This document shows, piece after piece, positions 31,712 to 39,504 of a stretch of 45,768 bases of DNA (its first letter is position 1; every line of letters begins with the position of its first letter). The stretch spans positions 1-45,768 of the forward strand of contig JAUSEE010000051.1 in the NCBI GenBank assembly GCA_030650095.1. Reading direction: 5' to 3'. The notes below the pieces were generated by a model. That model did no database searches. It was not told where the DNA came from and saw only the letters and a list, made by a program, of their open reading frames with translations. Origin of the DNA: Candidatus Buchananbacteria bacterium. GTDB taxonomy: Bacteria; Patescibacteriota; Patescibacteriia; 2-01-FULL-39-33. The translations under genes were made by a program, and so were the position numbers.

Positions 31712-32149
31712 ATGGCCGGTAAAACCCAGAAAATAACTTTAAACAAAAGCGACGAAAAGGCTCGTGATTTTTTCTTGTCTAGTAATTTTGGAGAAGATAA
31801 CGATGCTTTTTCCGCCAGCGAGGGACAGCTTTCCTGCGATGTCTATCAAGATGAAAACAATATTATTGTTAAATCGGCCATGGCCGGTGTTGATCCCAAA
31901 GATCTTAATATTTCCATCAGCAATGATCTCCTTACTATACGCGGCTATCGGGAAGAAGATAAACAAACATCAGAAAGCAATTATTTTGCCCGCGAAGTTT
32001 ACTGGGGAGCATTCAGCCGTTCTATTGTTTTGCCTCAAGAAATAGATCAAAATCACGTTAAAGCCACCTTAAAAAAAGGCCTACTCACAGTCATCCTGCC
32101 CAAAAAGTATAAAAACACATCTATTAAAGTTGAGTCATTAGAAGATTAA
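31712..32149 (+). CDS. Small heat-shock protein, Hsp20/alpha-crystallin family
   Basis: ATP-independent holdase chaperone of 145 residues. A variable N-terminal arm of about 40 residues precedes the alpha-crystallin domain: LSCDVYQDENNIIVKSAMAG, DLLTIRGYREED, FSRSIVLPQEID, and the family hallmark ATLKKGLLTVILPK (A-x-x-x-G-L-L). A short C-terminal extension ends SIKVESLED; SIKV is an I-x-V/I-type anchoring motif. Its stop lies one base before the ATG of the VanW gene, so the stress promoter may also drive the wall genes. Confidence 0.94.
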   Translation: MAGKTQKITLNKSDEKARDFFLSSNFGEDNDAFSASEGQLSCDVYQDENNIIVKSAMAGVDPKDLNISISNDLLTIRGYREEDKQTSESNYFAREVYWGAFSRSIVLPQEIDQNHVKATLKKGLLTVILPKKYKNTSIKVESLED

Positions 32150-32150
32150 G

Positions 32151-34070
32151 ATGAAGGTTAATTTACAACCCCAAAAGCATCTCAATGATCTAAAAGAAGT
32201 TGTTGAGAACAAGATATACGGAAAAGTTAAAAAGCGGTGGCTAATAATTACCATTATAGTCGCTGTTTTTGTTATGGCGCTGATTTTCGCCACCGCGGTT
32301 TTGGCTTTTGAGGTTAAATATCAAAATAAATTCTTTCCGGGCAGCCGCATTGGCGATATCAGCTTGGAAGGTTTAACCCAGCCGGAAGCTTTAGAGGTGA
32401 TAAGTCAAATCACCGAGCAATTAGAAAGGCAGGAAATAAAAATACTTTATAAAAACAACGGCCGTTCCCAATTAACCATCACTCCTTCCATTAACGCTTT
32501 AGACGATCCTGATTTATCGCGCGAACTGTTAAGATTTGATAATCATAAAACTATTGCCGAGGCTTTTTCTTTCGGACGCAGTAAATCGTGGTGGCTGAAC
32601 ATTATAAATCAAGCTAGGATGCTTTCTTATGATAAATATTTCCCAGCCAGCTTATCTTTGGATGACTCCATGATGAAACTGCTGATCAAACAAGGGTTGT
32701 CCGAAATAGAAACAGTGGCCCAAAATGCCGCCGTAAAAATAACTTGGCAGGGAGATGATTATTTGGTGGAATTTGTGCCGGAACAAGAAGGCATAACCGT
32801 GGATTATGATGAGGCTATAAATAAAATAAAAAATAATTTAAAACAACTTAAAAATAATCAGATAGAAATCACTAAGCAAGCCACTGCTCCGGTAACGCGC
32901 TTAAGTGAGGTGACAGATAAAGAATATTTAGTCAGGCAGGTTTTGGCTACCACCACACCGGAATTAACCTACCAAGATAAAAAATGGACTATTTCAAAAA
33001 CCGATCTTTCACTAGTGATGGAATTTCAAAAAGATGAAAATAGTAATATTATCGTGGGACTAAACCAAGAAAAATTTGTCAGCTGGCTGGAGCAGAATGT
33101 TTCGCCCCAAATAAATACTGAGCCAAAAAACGCCACCATAGAAATTAGCGATGGAAAAGTTACCAAATTTGAAGCTCACCGTGACGGCCTAAATATTAAT
33201 CTTGAAGAAACTTATCAGAAAATAAATCATTATTTGGGCCAAGGAAATTTAAAAGTGGAGATAGTCGTTAGAGCCACCTCGCCCAAAATAGTCACCGGCG
33301 ACATAAACAGCATGGGCATCAAAGAAATAATCGGCACCGGTCATTCCAACTTTGCCGGCAGTCCTAACAACAGACGCCATAATATTAAAACCGGCGCGGA
33401 TAAGCTTCATGGCATTTTGATCAAGCCCGACGAAGAATTTTCCTTAATCCAAGCCTTAGGCGAGATAGACGGCGCGCATGGCTATAAGCAGGAACTCGTC
33501 ATTAAAGGCAATAAAACCATTCCTGAATACGGCGGCGGCTTATGCCAAATCGGCACTACTACTTTTAGAGCGGCTTTGGAATCGGGTCTACCCATTACAG
33601 CCAGACGAAGCCATTCTTATAATGTAACTTATTATCTGGAAAACGGCCTGCCAGGAACAGATGCCACAATTTATGATCCATCTCCTGATTTAAGATTTAT
33701 CAATGATACTGGCAATTATATTCTGATTCAAACCAGAATTGAAGGCAATGATTTATATTTTGATTTCTGGGGAGCTGAAGACGGCCGAATAGCAGAAAGA
33801 ACGGTCCCCAAAGTTTGGAATTGGGTTTCACCTCTGCCGACTAAATACATAGAGAGCCTGGACATTCCGGTTGGCTCTAAAAGATGCACAGAATCCGCTC
33901 ACAAGGGAGTTGACGCTTCTTTTGATTACACTATCACCTATGCCGATGGAAAAATTGATAAAACGACTTTTTCTTCTCATTATAAGCCTTGGCAAGCTGT
34001 CTGCCTGATCGGCGTGGAAACGCTTACCACCGATGTCGCCACTTCTACCGACGAGGTTTTAATTCCTTAA
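32151..34070 (+). CDS. VanW-family protein with YoaR-type peptidoglycan-binding domains
   Basis: A 639-residue membrane-anchored extracytoplasmic protein. One TM helix (about residues 28-52) is followed by two or three repeats of the YoaR/PG_binding_4 type (for example PGSRIGDISLEGLTQPEA near 60-80, and AHRDGLNINLEETYQKIN near 343-360). The VanW domain then spans about 390-560, with FSLIQALGEIDGAHGY, YGGGLCQIGTTTFRAAL (Cys near 464) and HSYNVTYYLENGLPGTDA. A beta-rich C-terminal domain has two Cys. VanW is an accessory of some vancomycin-resistance clusters and is common in Gram-positive-like and CPR envelopes; its reaction is unknown. It is packed between hsp20 and a VanX-like gene. Confidence 0.9.
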   Translation: MKVNLQPQKHLNDLKEVVENKIYGKVKKRWLIITIIVAVFVMALIFATAVLAFEVKYQNKFFPGSRIGDISLEGLTQPEALEVISQITEQLERQEIKILYKNNGRSQLTITPSINALDDPDLSRELLRFDNHKTIAEAFSFGRSKSWWLNIINQARMLSYDKYFPASLSLDDSMMKLLIKQGLSEIETVAQNAAVKITWQGDDYLVEFVPEQEGITVDYDEAINKIKNNLKQLKNNQIEITKQATAPVTRLSEVTDKEYLVRQVLATTTPELTYQDKKWTISKTDLSLVMEFQKDENSNIIVGLNQEKFVSWLEQNVSPQINTEPKNATIEISDGKVTKFEAHRDGLNINLEETYQKINHYLGQGNLKVEIVVRATSPKIVTGDINSMGIKEIIGTGHSNFAGSPNNRRHNIKTGADKLHGILIKPDEEFSLIQALGEIDGAHGYKQELVIKGNKTIPEYGGGLCQIGTTTFRAALESGLPITARRSHSYNVTYYLENGLPGTDATIYDPSPDLRFINDTGNYILIQTRIEGNDLYFDFWGAEDGRIAERTVPKVWNWVSPLPTKYIESLDIPVGSKRCTESAHKGVDASFDYTITYADGKIDKTTFSSHYKPWQAVCLIGVETLTTDVATSTDEVLIP

Positions 34071-34071
34071 A

Positions 34072-34701
34072 ATGTCTGATATAAAAATAGTTGAATGTGG
34101 TGAACCATTGGTCAATATAAAAAAATATTGCCCTAAAATCGTAATTGAGCTTGATAAGTATCGCATCAAATCAGAAAAAAATGTTTACTTAAGAAAAACT
34201 GTCGCCCAGATGATTAATTGCGCCCTTACTTACCTGCCTGATGATATGACTTTTATCATCCGAGACGCTTGGCGGCCTCAATCTGTCCAAGAAAATATAT
34301 TTCAAAATTTTTTTAAACACTTCAGCAAAAAATATCCCACCTGGAGTAAGGCCAGAATAATCAGGGAAATAAGTAAATATGTCGCGCCAGCTAGAGGTAA
34401 AAGTGCTTCTGGTCACATGACTGGCGGAGCAGTTGATTTAAGGCTTATTAAAAATGGCCGTAAAATTTCAATGAACAACCGACATCATCTGACTTACCAA
34501 GAAAATGCCCAGTCTATCCAAACTAAATTACCAAAATACTTGCAAAAAAATAGACAATTAATGTTTAATGCTTTACTTAGAGCCGGATTATCCAATTACC
34601 CGAAAGAATACTGGCACTGGTCCTATGGTGACATTCAATGGGCTAAAAGAAATAAAAAAACAAAAGCTATTTACAGTGTCATAACTAAAACACCTCAATA
34701 A
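34072..34701 (+). CDS. VanX-like D-Ala-D-Ala dipeptidase (M15 family)
   Basis: Zinc dipeptidase, 209 residues. The zinc and catalytic motifs of M15D are present: Arg-containing RDAWRPQ (about 63-69), SGHMTGGAVDL (zinc His and Asp, about 112-122) and EYWHWSYGD (catalytic Glu and third zinc His, about 178-186). No signal peptide is seen, so it is probably cytoplasmic, as VanX is. It would hydrolyse D-Ala-D-Ala or a related wall dipeptide for recycling; a DD-carboxypeptidase role is less likely because of the missing export signal. The ATG lies one base after the VanW stop, so they are co-translated. An intrinsic terminator follows. Confidence 0.88.
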   Translation: MSDIKIVECGEPLVNIKKYCPKIVIELDKYRIKSEKNVYLRKTVAQMINCALTYLPDDMTFIIRDAWRPQSVQENIFQNFFKHFSKKYPTWSKARIIREISKYVAPARGKSASGHMTGGAVDLRLIKNGRKISMNNRHHLTYQENAQSIQTKLPKYLQKNRQLMFNALLRAGLSNYPKEYWHWSYGDIQWAKRNKKTKAIYSVITKTPQ

Positions 34702-34733
34702 AAAACCACTCCTTTAACGGAGTGGTTTTTAGA
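34701..34733 (+). terminator. Terminator of the hsp20-vanW-vanX unit
   Basis: AAAACCACTCC/GGAGTGGTTTT stem, loop TTTAAC, then T. Confidence 0.9.
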
Positions 34734-34779
34734 TAATAGGCATTAATCTGCAGGTCTAAAATTGGGGGATAATACTTAG

Positions 34780-34989
34780 ATGAGCTTTTATGGCCAGGCA
34801 AGAAAAATTTTATGTGGCAGCTTTCGAGCCGAAGCCCAAAAACAGCTTACAAAATTCCCATGCTTGTCGTGCCTAGCCGTAGCAGCTCACCTAAGCGGTT
34901 ATATTTTCCGTTTACACGGACGAGAAAAAGAGATAAAAATTTTCTCAATGGAAGGTGACAAATTGTATTGTATAAGACCCGCAGATTAA
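34780..34989 (+). CDS. Possible small protein (first of three linked small frames)
   Basis: A 69-codon frame starting MSFYGQARKILCGSFRAEAQ and ending CIRPAD, with two close Cys (CLSC) and a basic C-terminal half. No family is recognised. GGGGGAT lies about ten bases before the ATG. Its TAA overlaps the next ATG by one base (TAATG), which argues for translation coupling. No promoter is obvious after the vanX terminator. Could be a remnant of a decayed gene. Confidence 0.35.
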   Translation: MSFYGQARKILCGSFRAEAQKQLTKFPCLSCLAVAAHLSGYIFRLHGREKEIKIFSMEGDKLYCIRPAD

Positions 34990-35150
34990 TGAATACTATC
35001 CACGACACTGCAGACAAGAAGGTACTTAAAGGGAAAATTCCAGTCGCAACCGGAATGATCCTTTTTATAACTCCTATGCTTGTCGTGCCTGCAGAGCTGT
35101 GGATACTACTTATAGTGTTTAACCAGGTATTCTATCAAAAATATATCTAA
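34989..35150 (+). CDS. Possible small membrane protein (second of three linked small frames)
   Basis: A 53-codon frame starting at the ATG that overlaps the preceding stop: MNTIHDTADKKVLKGKIPVA, then about 30 mostly hydrophobic residues (from TGMILFITPMLVV) forming one long or two short TM segments. Charged start followed by a hydrophobic body is typical of small membrane proteins. No family recognised. It contains the word ATGCTTGTCGTGCCT, also present in the preceding frame. Confidence 0.35.
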   Translation: MNTIHDTADKKVLKGKIPVATGMILFITPMLVVPAELWILLIVFNQVFYQKYI

Positions 35151-35333
35151 ATGTCAATAGCTAGACACGAAAAGAAACAAAAAATCGCTTATTTTAGCGA
35201 ATTTTCCAAAAATCATCATGATTACTTATCAATCCTGTGGCATTATACAAATAATCATGATATTTATCAACCCTTAGTTATCCCGAAATTACCAACAGGC
35301 TTGAGATGTCTAATTCCTAGTGTTTTTAGTTAA
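35151..35333 (+). CDS. Possible small protein (third of three linked small frames)
   Basis: A 60-codon frame whose ATG follows the preceding TAA directly. Starts MSIARHEKKQKIAYFSEFSK and contains several His/Asn/Tyr residues. No RBS and no family. Supported only by its tight linkage to the two frames before it; the 34.73-35.34 kb stretch is otherwise without a gene. Confidence 0.25.
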   Translation: MSIARHEKKQKIAYFSEFSKNHHDYLSILWHYTNNHDIYQPLVIPKLPTGLRCLIPSVFS

Positions 35334-35344
35334 TAATCGGCAAT

Positions 35345-35575
35345 TTAATTTAAAAATAATTCCACTATCTTGGTTTTGCTGGTTTTGCCTGATTTTATCT
35401 CCACTTGGCTTTTAGAAATATCAAAGTAACCCGATAAAACATCTATCAGCTGTTTGTTGGCTTTGCCTTCTAATGGCGTAGCGCTCAAACGAACTTTATA
35501 AACATTACCTTTAATCGGCTCAACCTTAATTTCTTTGGAATTTGTTTTGACTTCAACGGTGATTATCCTTTTCAT
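35345..35575 (-). CDS. DUF167/YggU-family protein
   Basis: A 76-residue protein with the family core: KTNSKEIKVEP, YKVRLSATPLEGKANKQLID (the conserved P-x-x-GKAN-x-x) and KSGKTSKTKIVEL. Known structures are a small alpha/beta fold; the function is not established. It is the last gene of the five-gene minus-strand operon that begins with the MTAP-APRT fusion, starting seven bases after the metallophosphoesterase stop. Confidence 0.9.
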   Translation of the reverse strand: MKRIITVEVKTNSKEIKVEPIKGNVYKVRLSATPLEGKANKQLIDVLSGYFDISKSQVEIKSGKTSKTKIVELFLN

Positions 35576-35582
35576 CCTCTTT

Positions 35583-36083
35583 TTAAATATTTTCTAAAAT
35601 TTTCAATTCTAAATTTTTATCTTCTGTGTTAAAAACAGCGAAAGTGGCTTTGGAAAACATACCGCTTAAAGTTCCAGGGTTGGCTAAAACAACCGATCCG
35701 ATTTTTTCTATCCACGGTTTGTGAGTATGGCCGTAAAAAACCAGATCATACTTTTTGCTTTCGGCCAGTTCTTTAGCCTTTTCCGGAAAATAGCAAAAAG
35801 CTATTTTAAGTCCCTCAACTTCTACCTCGCCCTCGTCGCCATGCAAAGTAACATTTGAAATTTCGGAGCAAACTTTTTTAAGCAGTTCCCTGTCGGAAAC
35901 ATTGCCATGAATCAAATGAATCGGCCCGGAAAAAGCCGGAGCTACAACCTTTTTAAGCATAGCCGGAGCGGCCAAATCGCCGCAATGGATAATCATTCCT
36001 ATATTATTAGACTTAGCCCAAGATAAAAATTTTTCGGTATTTGGTATATTATCATGAGAATCGGAAATTATGGCTAGCTTCAT
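35583..36083 (-). CDS. Metallophosphoesterase, YfcE/MJ0936 type
   Basis: A 166-residue calcineurin-like phosphoesterase with two-metal ligands in MKLAIISDSHDN (D-x-H), IHCGDL (GD), HGNVSD (GNxD variant) and FYGHTHKP (GHxH). Members hydrolyse phosphodiesters such as 2',3'-cyclic nucleotides; the true substrate is unknown. The start lies four bases after the endonuclease IV stop, in the same operon. Confidence 0.92.
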   Translation of the reverse strand: MKLAIISDSHDNIPNTEKFLSWAKSNNIGMIIHCGDLAAPAMLKKVVAPAFSGPIHLIHGNVSDRELLKKVCSEISNVTLHGDEGEVEVEGLKIAFCYFPEKAKELAESKKYDLVFYGHTHKPWIEKIGSVVLANPGTLSGMFSKATFAVFNTEDKNLELKILENI

Positions 36084-36087
36084 AAAA

Positions 36088-36930
36088 TTATTTTTTATCT
36101 CGAAGGGATTTAAGAACTTTAATGTCTTTTTTCCTGCCTTCTAAATCCGGCGTTTCCAGGATCAGATCAATATTATGTTTTTTGGCCAGATCAACTATGG
36201 CTTTAAAGCCAATCAAGCCGATATAGCCTTGGCCGATGTGTTCATGCCTGTCTTTTTTAGCATTCAGTTCCACTTTGGAATCATTAGCATGAATTAATTT
36301 TAATTTTTTATAACCCAATATCTTATCAAATTCAGAAAAAGTTTTAGCTACCGCTTTCGGAGCAGATAAATCATAACCGCTGGCAAAGGCATGAGCGGTA
36401 TCAAAACAAAGGCCCAAATTATATTTTTTTAATTTTTTGGAATTGATTATCTTATCAATCTCTTCGTAGGTGTCGCCAATGACATTGCCGGCGCCGGCCG
36501 ACATCTCCAACAGTAGTTCTGTGCTTCCATTGTAGCCGTCTAAAACTTTGTCCAAGCCGTCGCACACCAGCTCTAAACCTTTTTTCGGACCAGCTTCTTT
36601 GTAACTGCCCGGATGAAACATCAGGCTTTTTACTCCCAAAAGACTGCCCCTTTCCAACTCATCCCTAATCACATTAATTGAGCCATAATAAATCCTGTTA
36701 TTTAAGGAAGCAAAATTAATATAATAAGGAGCATGAATATAACAAGCCTCTTGGCCGTATTTTTTCATATTAGTTTGGAATTTTTGGGCAATTTCAGGTG
36801 TTATAGGATTAGCCTTGCCGCCTTGCGGTGATCGTGAAAAAAATTGGAAACATTCACAGTCGATGTCCTTAGCGCGCTGGGGCGCCAAGGCCACATCGCC
36901 GGCCGCAGAAACATGAGCGCCTATATTCAT
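36088..36930 (-). CDS. nfo: Endonuclease IV (AP endonuclease)
   Basis: Zinc-dependent AP endonuclease of base-excision repair, 280 residues. TIM-barrel metal motifs are visible: MNIGAHVSAAGDV, YIHAPYYINFAS, SLMFHPGSYKE, LLLEMSAGAG (catalytic Glu), LGLCFDTAHAFASGYD, KLIHANDSK, DRHEHIGQGYIG and LILETPD. All three family signatures are intact. It sits 20 bases after galE in the same operon. As the only DNA-repair gene in the operon, its link to its neighbours appears merely positional. Confidence 0.96.
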   Translation of the reverse strand: MNIGAHVSAAGDVALAPQRAKDIDCECFQFFSRSPQGGKANPITPEIAQKFQTNMKKYGQEACYIHAPYYINFASLNNRIYYGSINVIRDELERGSLLGVKSLMFHPGSYKEAGPKKGLELVCDGLDKVLDGYNGSTELLLEMSAGAGNVIGDTYEEIDKIINSKKLKKYNLGLCFDTAHAFASGYDLSAPKAVAKTFSEFDKILGYKKLKLIHANDSKVELNAKKDRHEHIGQGYIGLIGFKAIVDLAKKHNIDLILETPDLEGRKKDIKVLKSLRDKK

Positions 36931-36950
36931 ATGTTTTTATTAAGATAATA

Positions 36951-37934
36951 TTAACTATTTATTATTATACCATAAGCTCCCAGCGTGGTTTTAATAATAG
37001 TATCTAAATCGCTATGTTTTGGCTGCCAGCCTAACAATTCCCTGGCTCTGGTGGAATCAGAAAAAATCTTGGCTGGATCACCTAATCTTCGAGGAGAAAT
37101 CTTAACTGGAAAATCCATCTTAGATATTTTTTTGGCCGCCTCAACTATTTGCCTGACGCTCAAACCGTTGGCCGTCCCTAAATTAACAATTATATTTTTG
37201 TTTTCTTGATCAATATATTTTAAAGCTCTGACATGGGCGTCAGCCAAATCACTGACATGGACATAATCCCTAATGCAAGTGCCGTCTGGGGTATCATAAT
37301 CATCACCCAAAATTTCAACATGATCGCGCTGGCCGATAATCGCTTCCATGACTACGGGCAGTAAATTACTAGGATTTTTTTCCAAGCCTTTTATTTCACC
37401 CTCAACATCATAGCCTACGGCGTTAAAATACCTTAGAGCCACGTAATTAATGCCTTTTATTTGGCTATACCATTTCAGCAAATCTTCGGTGATTAGTTTA
37501 GTCTGGCCATAAAAATTAATCGGCTCAATCGGATGATTTTCATCAATCGGCAGATATTTTGGATTGCCATAAACAGCGGCGCTGGAAGAAAATATTATAT
37601 TCTTGATGCCGGAAAGAGAAACAGCATTGAGCAAATTAATAGTTCCGGAAATATTACCGGTGGCGTATTTTTCCGGTTCTATCATTGATTGGCCAGCCGA
37701 TTTCAAGCCAGCCAAATGAATAACAGCGCCTACGCCATCTAAAGCTTCTTTTATTTGATCATAATTTATGATATCGCCTTCGATAAATAGTACGCCATCA
37801 ATTATGTTTTCTTTTTTACCGGTGCTTAAGTTATCAAAAACAATCGGCTGATAGCCGTTTTTAAAAAGTTCCTTAACCACATGGCTGCCGATGTAACCGG
37901 CTCCGCCGACAACTAATACTTTATTATTATTCAT
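36951..37934 (-). CDS. galE: UDP-glucose 4-epimerase
   Basis: NAD-dependent SDR epimerase interconverting UDP-glucose and UDP-galactose (possibly also the N-acetyl forms) for surface glycans; 327 residues. The Rossmann motif GGAGYIGSHVV is at the N-terminus. LAGLKSAGQSM, the active-site Ser in FSSSAAVYG, and Tyr-Lys in YGQTKLITE are present, as are LRYFNAVGYD and CIRDYVHVSDLA, both typical of GalE. It lies 18 bases after the MTAP-APRT gene. Confidence 0.95.
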   Translation of the reverse strand: MNNNKVLVVGGAGYIGSHVVKELFKNGYQPIVFDNLSTGKKENIIDGVLFIEGDIINYDQIKEALDGVGAVIHLAGLKSAGQSMIEPEKYATGNISGTINLLNAVSLSGIKNIIFSSSAAVYGNPKYLPIDENHPIEPINFYGQTKLITEDLLKWYSQIKGINYVALRYFNAVGYDVEGEIKGLEKNPSNLLPVVMEAIIGQRDHVEILGDDYDTPDGTCIRDYVHVSDLADAHVRALKYIDQENKNIIVNLGTANGLSVRQIVEAAKKISKMDFPVKISPRRLGDPAKIFSDSTRARELLGWQPKHSDLDTIIKTTLGAYGIIINS

Positions 37935-37952
37935 TATAAATAGTATAAATAA

Positions 37953-39212
37953 TTATTCGCCCTCAAAAGCAGTTTGGCTATAAGTAGCTAAACCGGCTTC
38001 TTTTAATTTTTTACTGCCGCCTAAATCGGGCAGATCAACGATAAAAGCCAGCTCAATTATTTGACCGCCTAATTTTTTAACCAATTTGGCCGCAGCCAAA
38101 GCCGTTCCACCGGTAGCGATTAAATCATCAATAATCAAAACTCTTTGTCCGTTAATAATAGCATCTTTATGTATTTCTATAACATCGGTGCCATATTCCA
38201 AGGCATATTCTTCGCTTTCAATTTCGGCCGGCAATTTGCCTTTTTTTCTAACCGGCACAAAACCCTTGCCCAATTGATAGGCTAAGGCTCCGCCTAAAAT
38301 AAAGCCGCGGCTATCAATGCCTACCACCACATCAATGGCCTTATCCTTATACCTTTTTAAAAAATCATCCAGACATAATTTCAATCCGACAGGATCTTTT
38401 ATGAGAGTGGTTATGTCCCGAAACATTACTCCCTCTTTGGGAAAATTAGGCACCGTCCGAATGCGGGATTTAATCGGATGAAGTTTGGGAATAGTTTTGA
38501 TAATTAAGCGTTTAACTTTCTCGGCGTTTTCTGCCATCCGTTTCAAGACCAAATCAAAAGACACTGATTCCTCATCTTCCTTCCAACAATCATAATCCGT
38601 GGACATAGCTATCGTTTGGTATGGAATACCCAGTTCACCAGCTAGTATCACTTCCGGGCAAGTGGACATATTAATAATGTCTGCTCCCCACTCTCTAAAC
38701 ATGGCGCTTTCTGCGCGCGAAGAAAACCTTGGTCCCTCGATGGTTACAACCGTCTTGTCATAGTTGTATTCAAATCCCAATTCTTCGCAGGTGCTACGTA
38801 ACAGGCTGCGTAACTCTTGATTGAATGGCTCGGCCATGGGCGTATGCCTGACTTCTTCGGTGAAAAATGTGGATGGCCTTGATTTGGTGAAATCAATAAA
38901 TTGGTCGGGAAAAACAATATTGCCCGGTTTGATTTCTGCCCTAAGTGATCCGACGGCTGTCGTTGCTAAAATATGCGTACAGCCTTCATCTTTGAGCGCT
39001 TGGATGTTGGCGCGGAAGTTTATCTGCGACGGCGGTACGGCGTGGGTCTTGCCATGGCGCGCCAAGATAACCACATCAATGCCGGCAATTTTACCGCAAC
39101 TTAAAGACGAGGACGGCTGGCCATATTTGGTAACCACTGTTTTTTGGTATCCTCCCTCTAGCATTTGCGGATCATCCAGCCCGGATCCGCCGATTATTCC
39201 GATTTTTATCAT
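37953..39212 (-). CDS. Fusion: 5'-methylthioadenosine phosphorylase plus adenine phosphoribosyltransferase
   Basis: A 419-residue bifunctional salvage enzyme from ATG 39212. Residues 1 to about 245 are MTAP (PNP family): IGIIGGSGLDD, LARHGKTHAVPPSQI, NFRANIQALK, TIEGPRFSSRAE, NMSTCPEVILA and SMTDYDCW-like MSTDYDCWKE, the MTA-specific signature. From about 250 it is APRT: RTVPNFPKEGVMFRDITTL, DSRGFILGGALAY and the PRPP loop VLIIDDLIATGGTA. Together they turn MTA into adenine plus methylthioribose 1-phosphate and adenine into AMP. First gene of a five-gene operon, with its -35 box supplied by a repeat. Confidence 0.95.
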   Translation of the reverse strand: MIKIGIIGGSGLDDPQMLEGGYQKTVVTKYGQPSSSLSCGKIAGIDVVILARHGKTHAVPPSQINFRANIQALKDEGCTHILATTAVGSLRAEIKPGNIVFPDQFIDFTKSRPSTFFTEEVRHTPMAEPFNQELRSLLRSTCEELGFEYNYDKTVVTIEGPRFSSRAESAMFREWGADIINMSTCPEVILAGELGIPYQTIAMSTDYDCWKEDEESVSFDLVLKRMAENAEKVKRLIIKTIPKLHPIKSRIRTVPNFPKEGVMFRDITTLIKDPVGLKLCLDDFLKRYKDKAIDVVVGIDSRGFILGGALAYQLGKGFVPVRKKGKLPAEIESEEYALEYGTDVIEIHKDAIINGQRVLIIDDLIATGGTALAAAKLVKKLGGQIIELAFIVDLPDLGGSKKLKEAGLATYSQTAFEGE

Positions 39213-39286
39213 AAAAATAAATCTAGTATTATATACCACTTAATCTCAATGAATTGGGCTTAAATTAAGTGTTTGATTAACAAGTT

Positions 39287-39315
39287 AATCTATCATATTT
39301 TGTTATTTTTGTCAA
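39287..39315 (-). promoter_or_regulatory. Promoter of the MTAP-APRT operon
   Basis: Minus strand TTGACA (39310-39315), 17-base spacer, TAGATT (39287-39292). The -35 lies at the edge of the 59-base repeat. Confidence 0.6.
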
Positions 39316-39369
39316 GCACAAAGATTGCCCCAATGATAAGCATTGGGACTTACCACGGGCTATAGTCAA
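39311..39369 (-). repeat. 59-base hairpin repeat carrying a -35 box, copy B
   Basis: Partner of copy A (23059-23117). Central hairpin CCCAATG/CATTGGG has one base pair exchanged relative to copy A on both arms. Same position relative to the downstream minus-strand promoter. Confidence 0.8.
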
Positions 39370-39472
39370 TTATTTTTTCATAAAAATATTATCTGGTTTA
39401 TACCCTAATAAATATCTTCTGAGAATTTATTGATCTTAAAATATTATTTTATTAAAATGAATAATGACAAAT

Positions 39473-39497
39473 AAAAAATCCCGTAAAGATACGGGAT
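39473..39497 (-). terminator. Terminator of the HD-like gene
   Basis: ATCCCGT/ACGGGAT stem followed on the minus strand by T6. Confidence 0.85.
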
Positions 39498-39504
39498 GAA
39501 TTTT

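Noticed and set aside
38821-39243. 140-codon plus-strand frame opposite the MTAP domain
   Set aside because: Antisense shadow of a well-supported enzyme.
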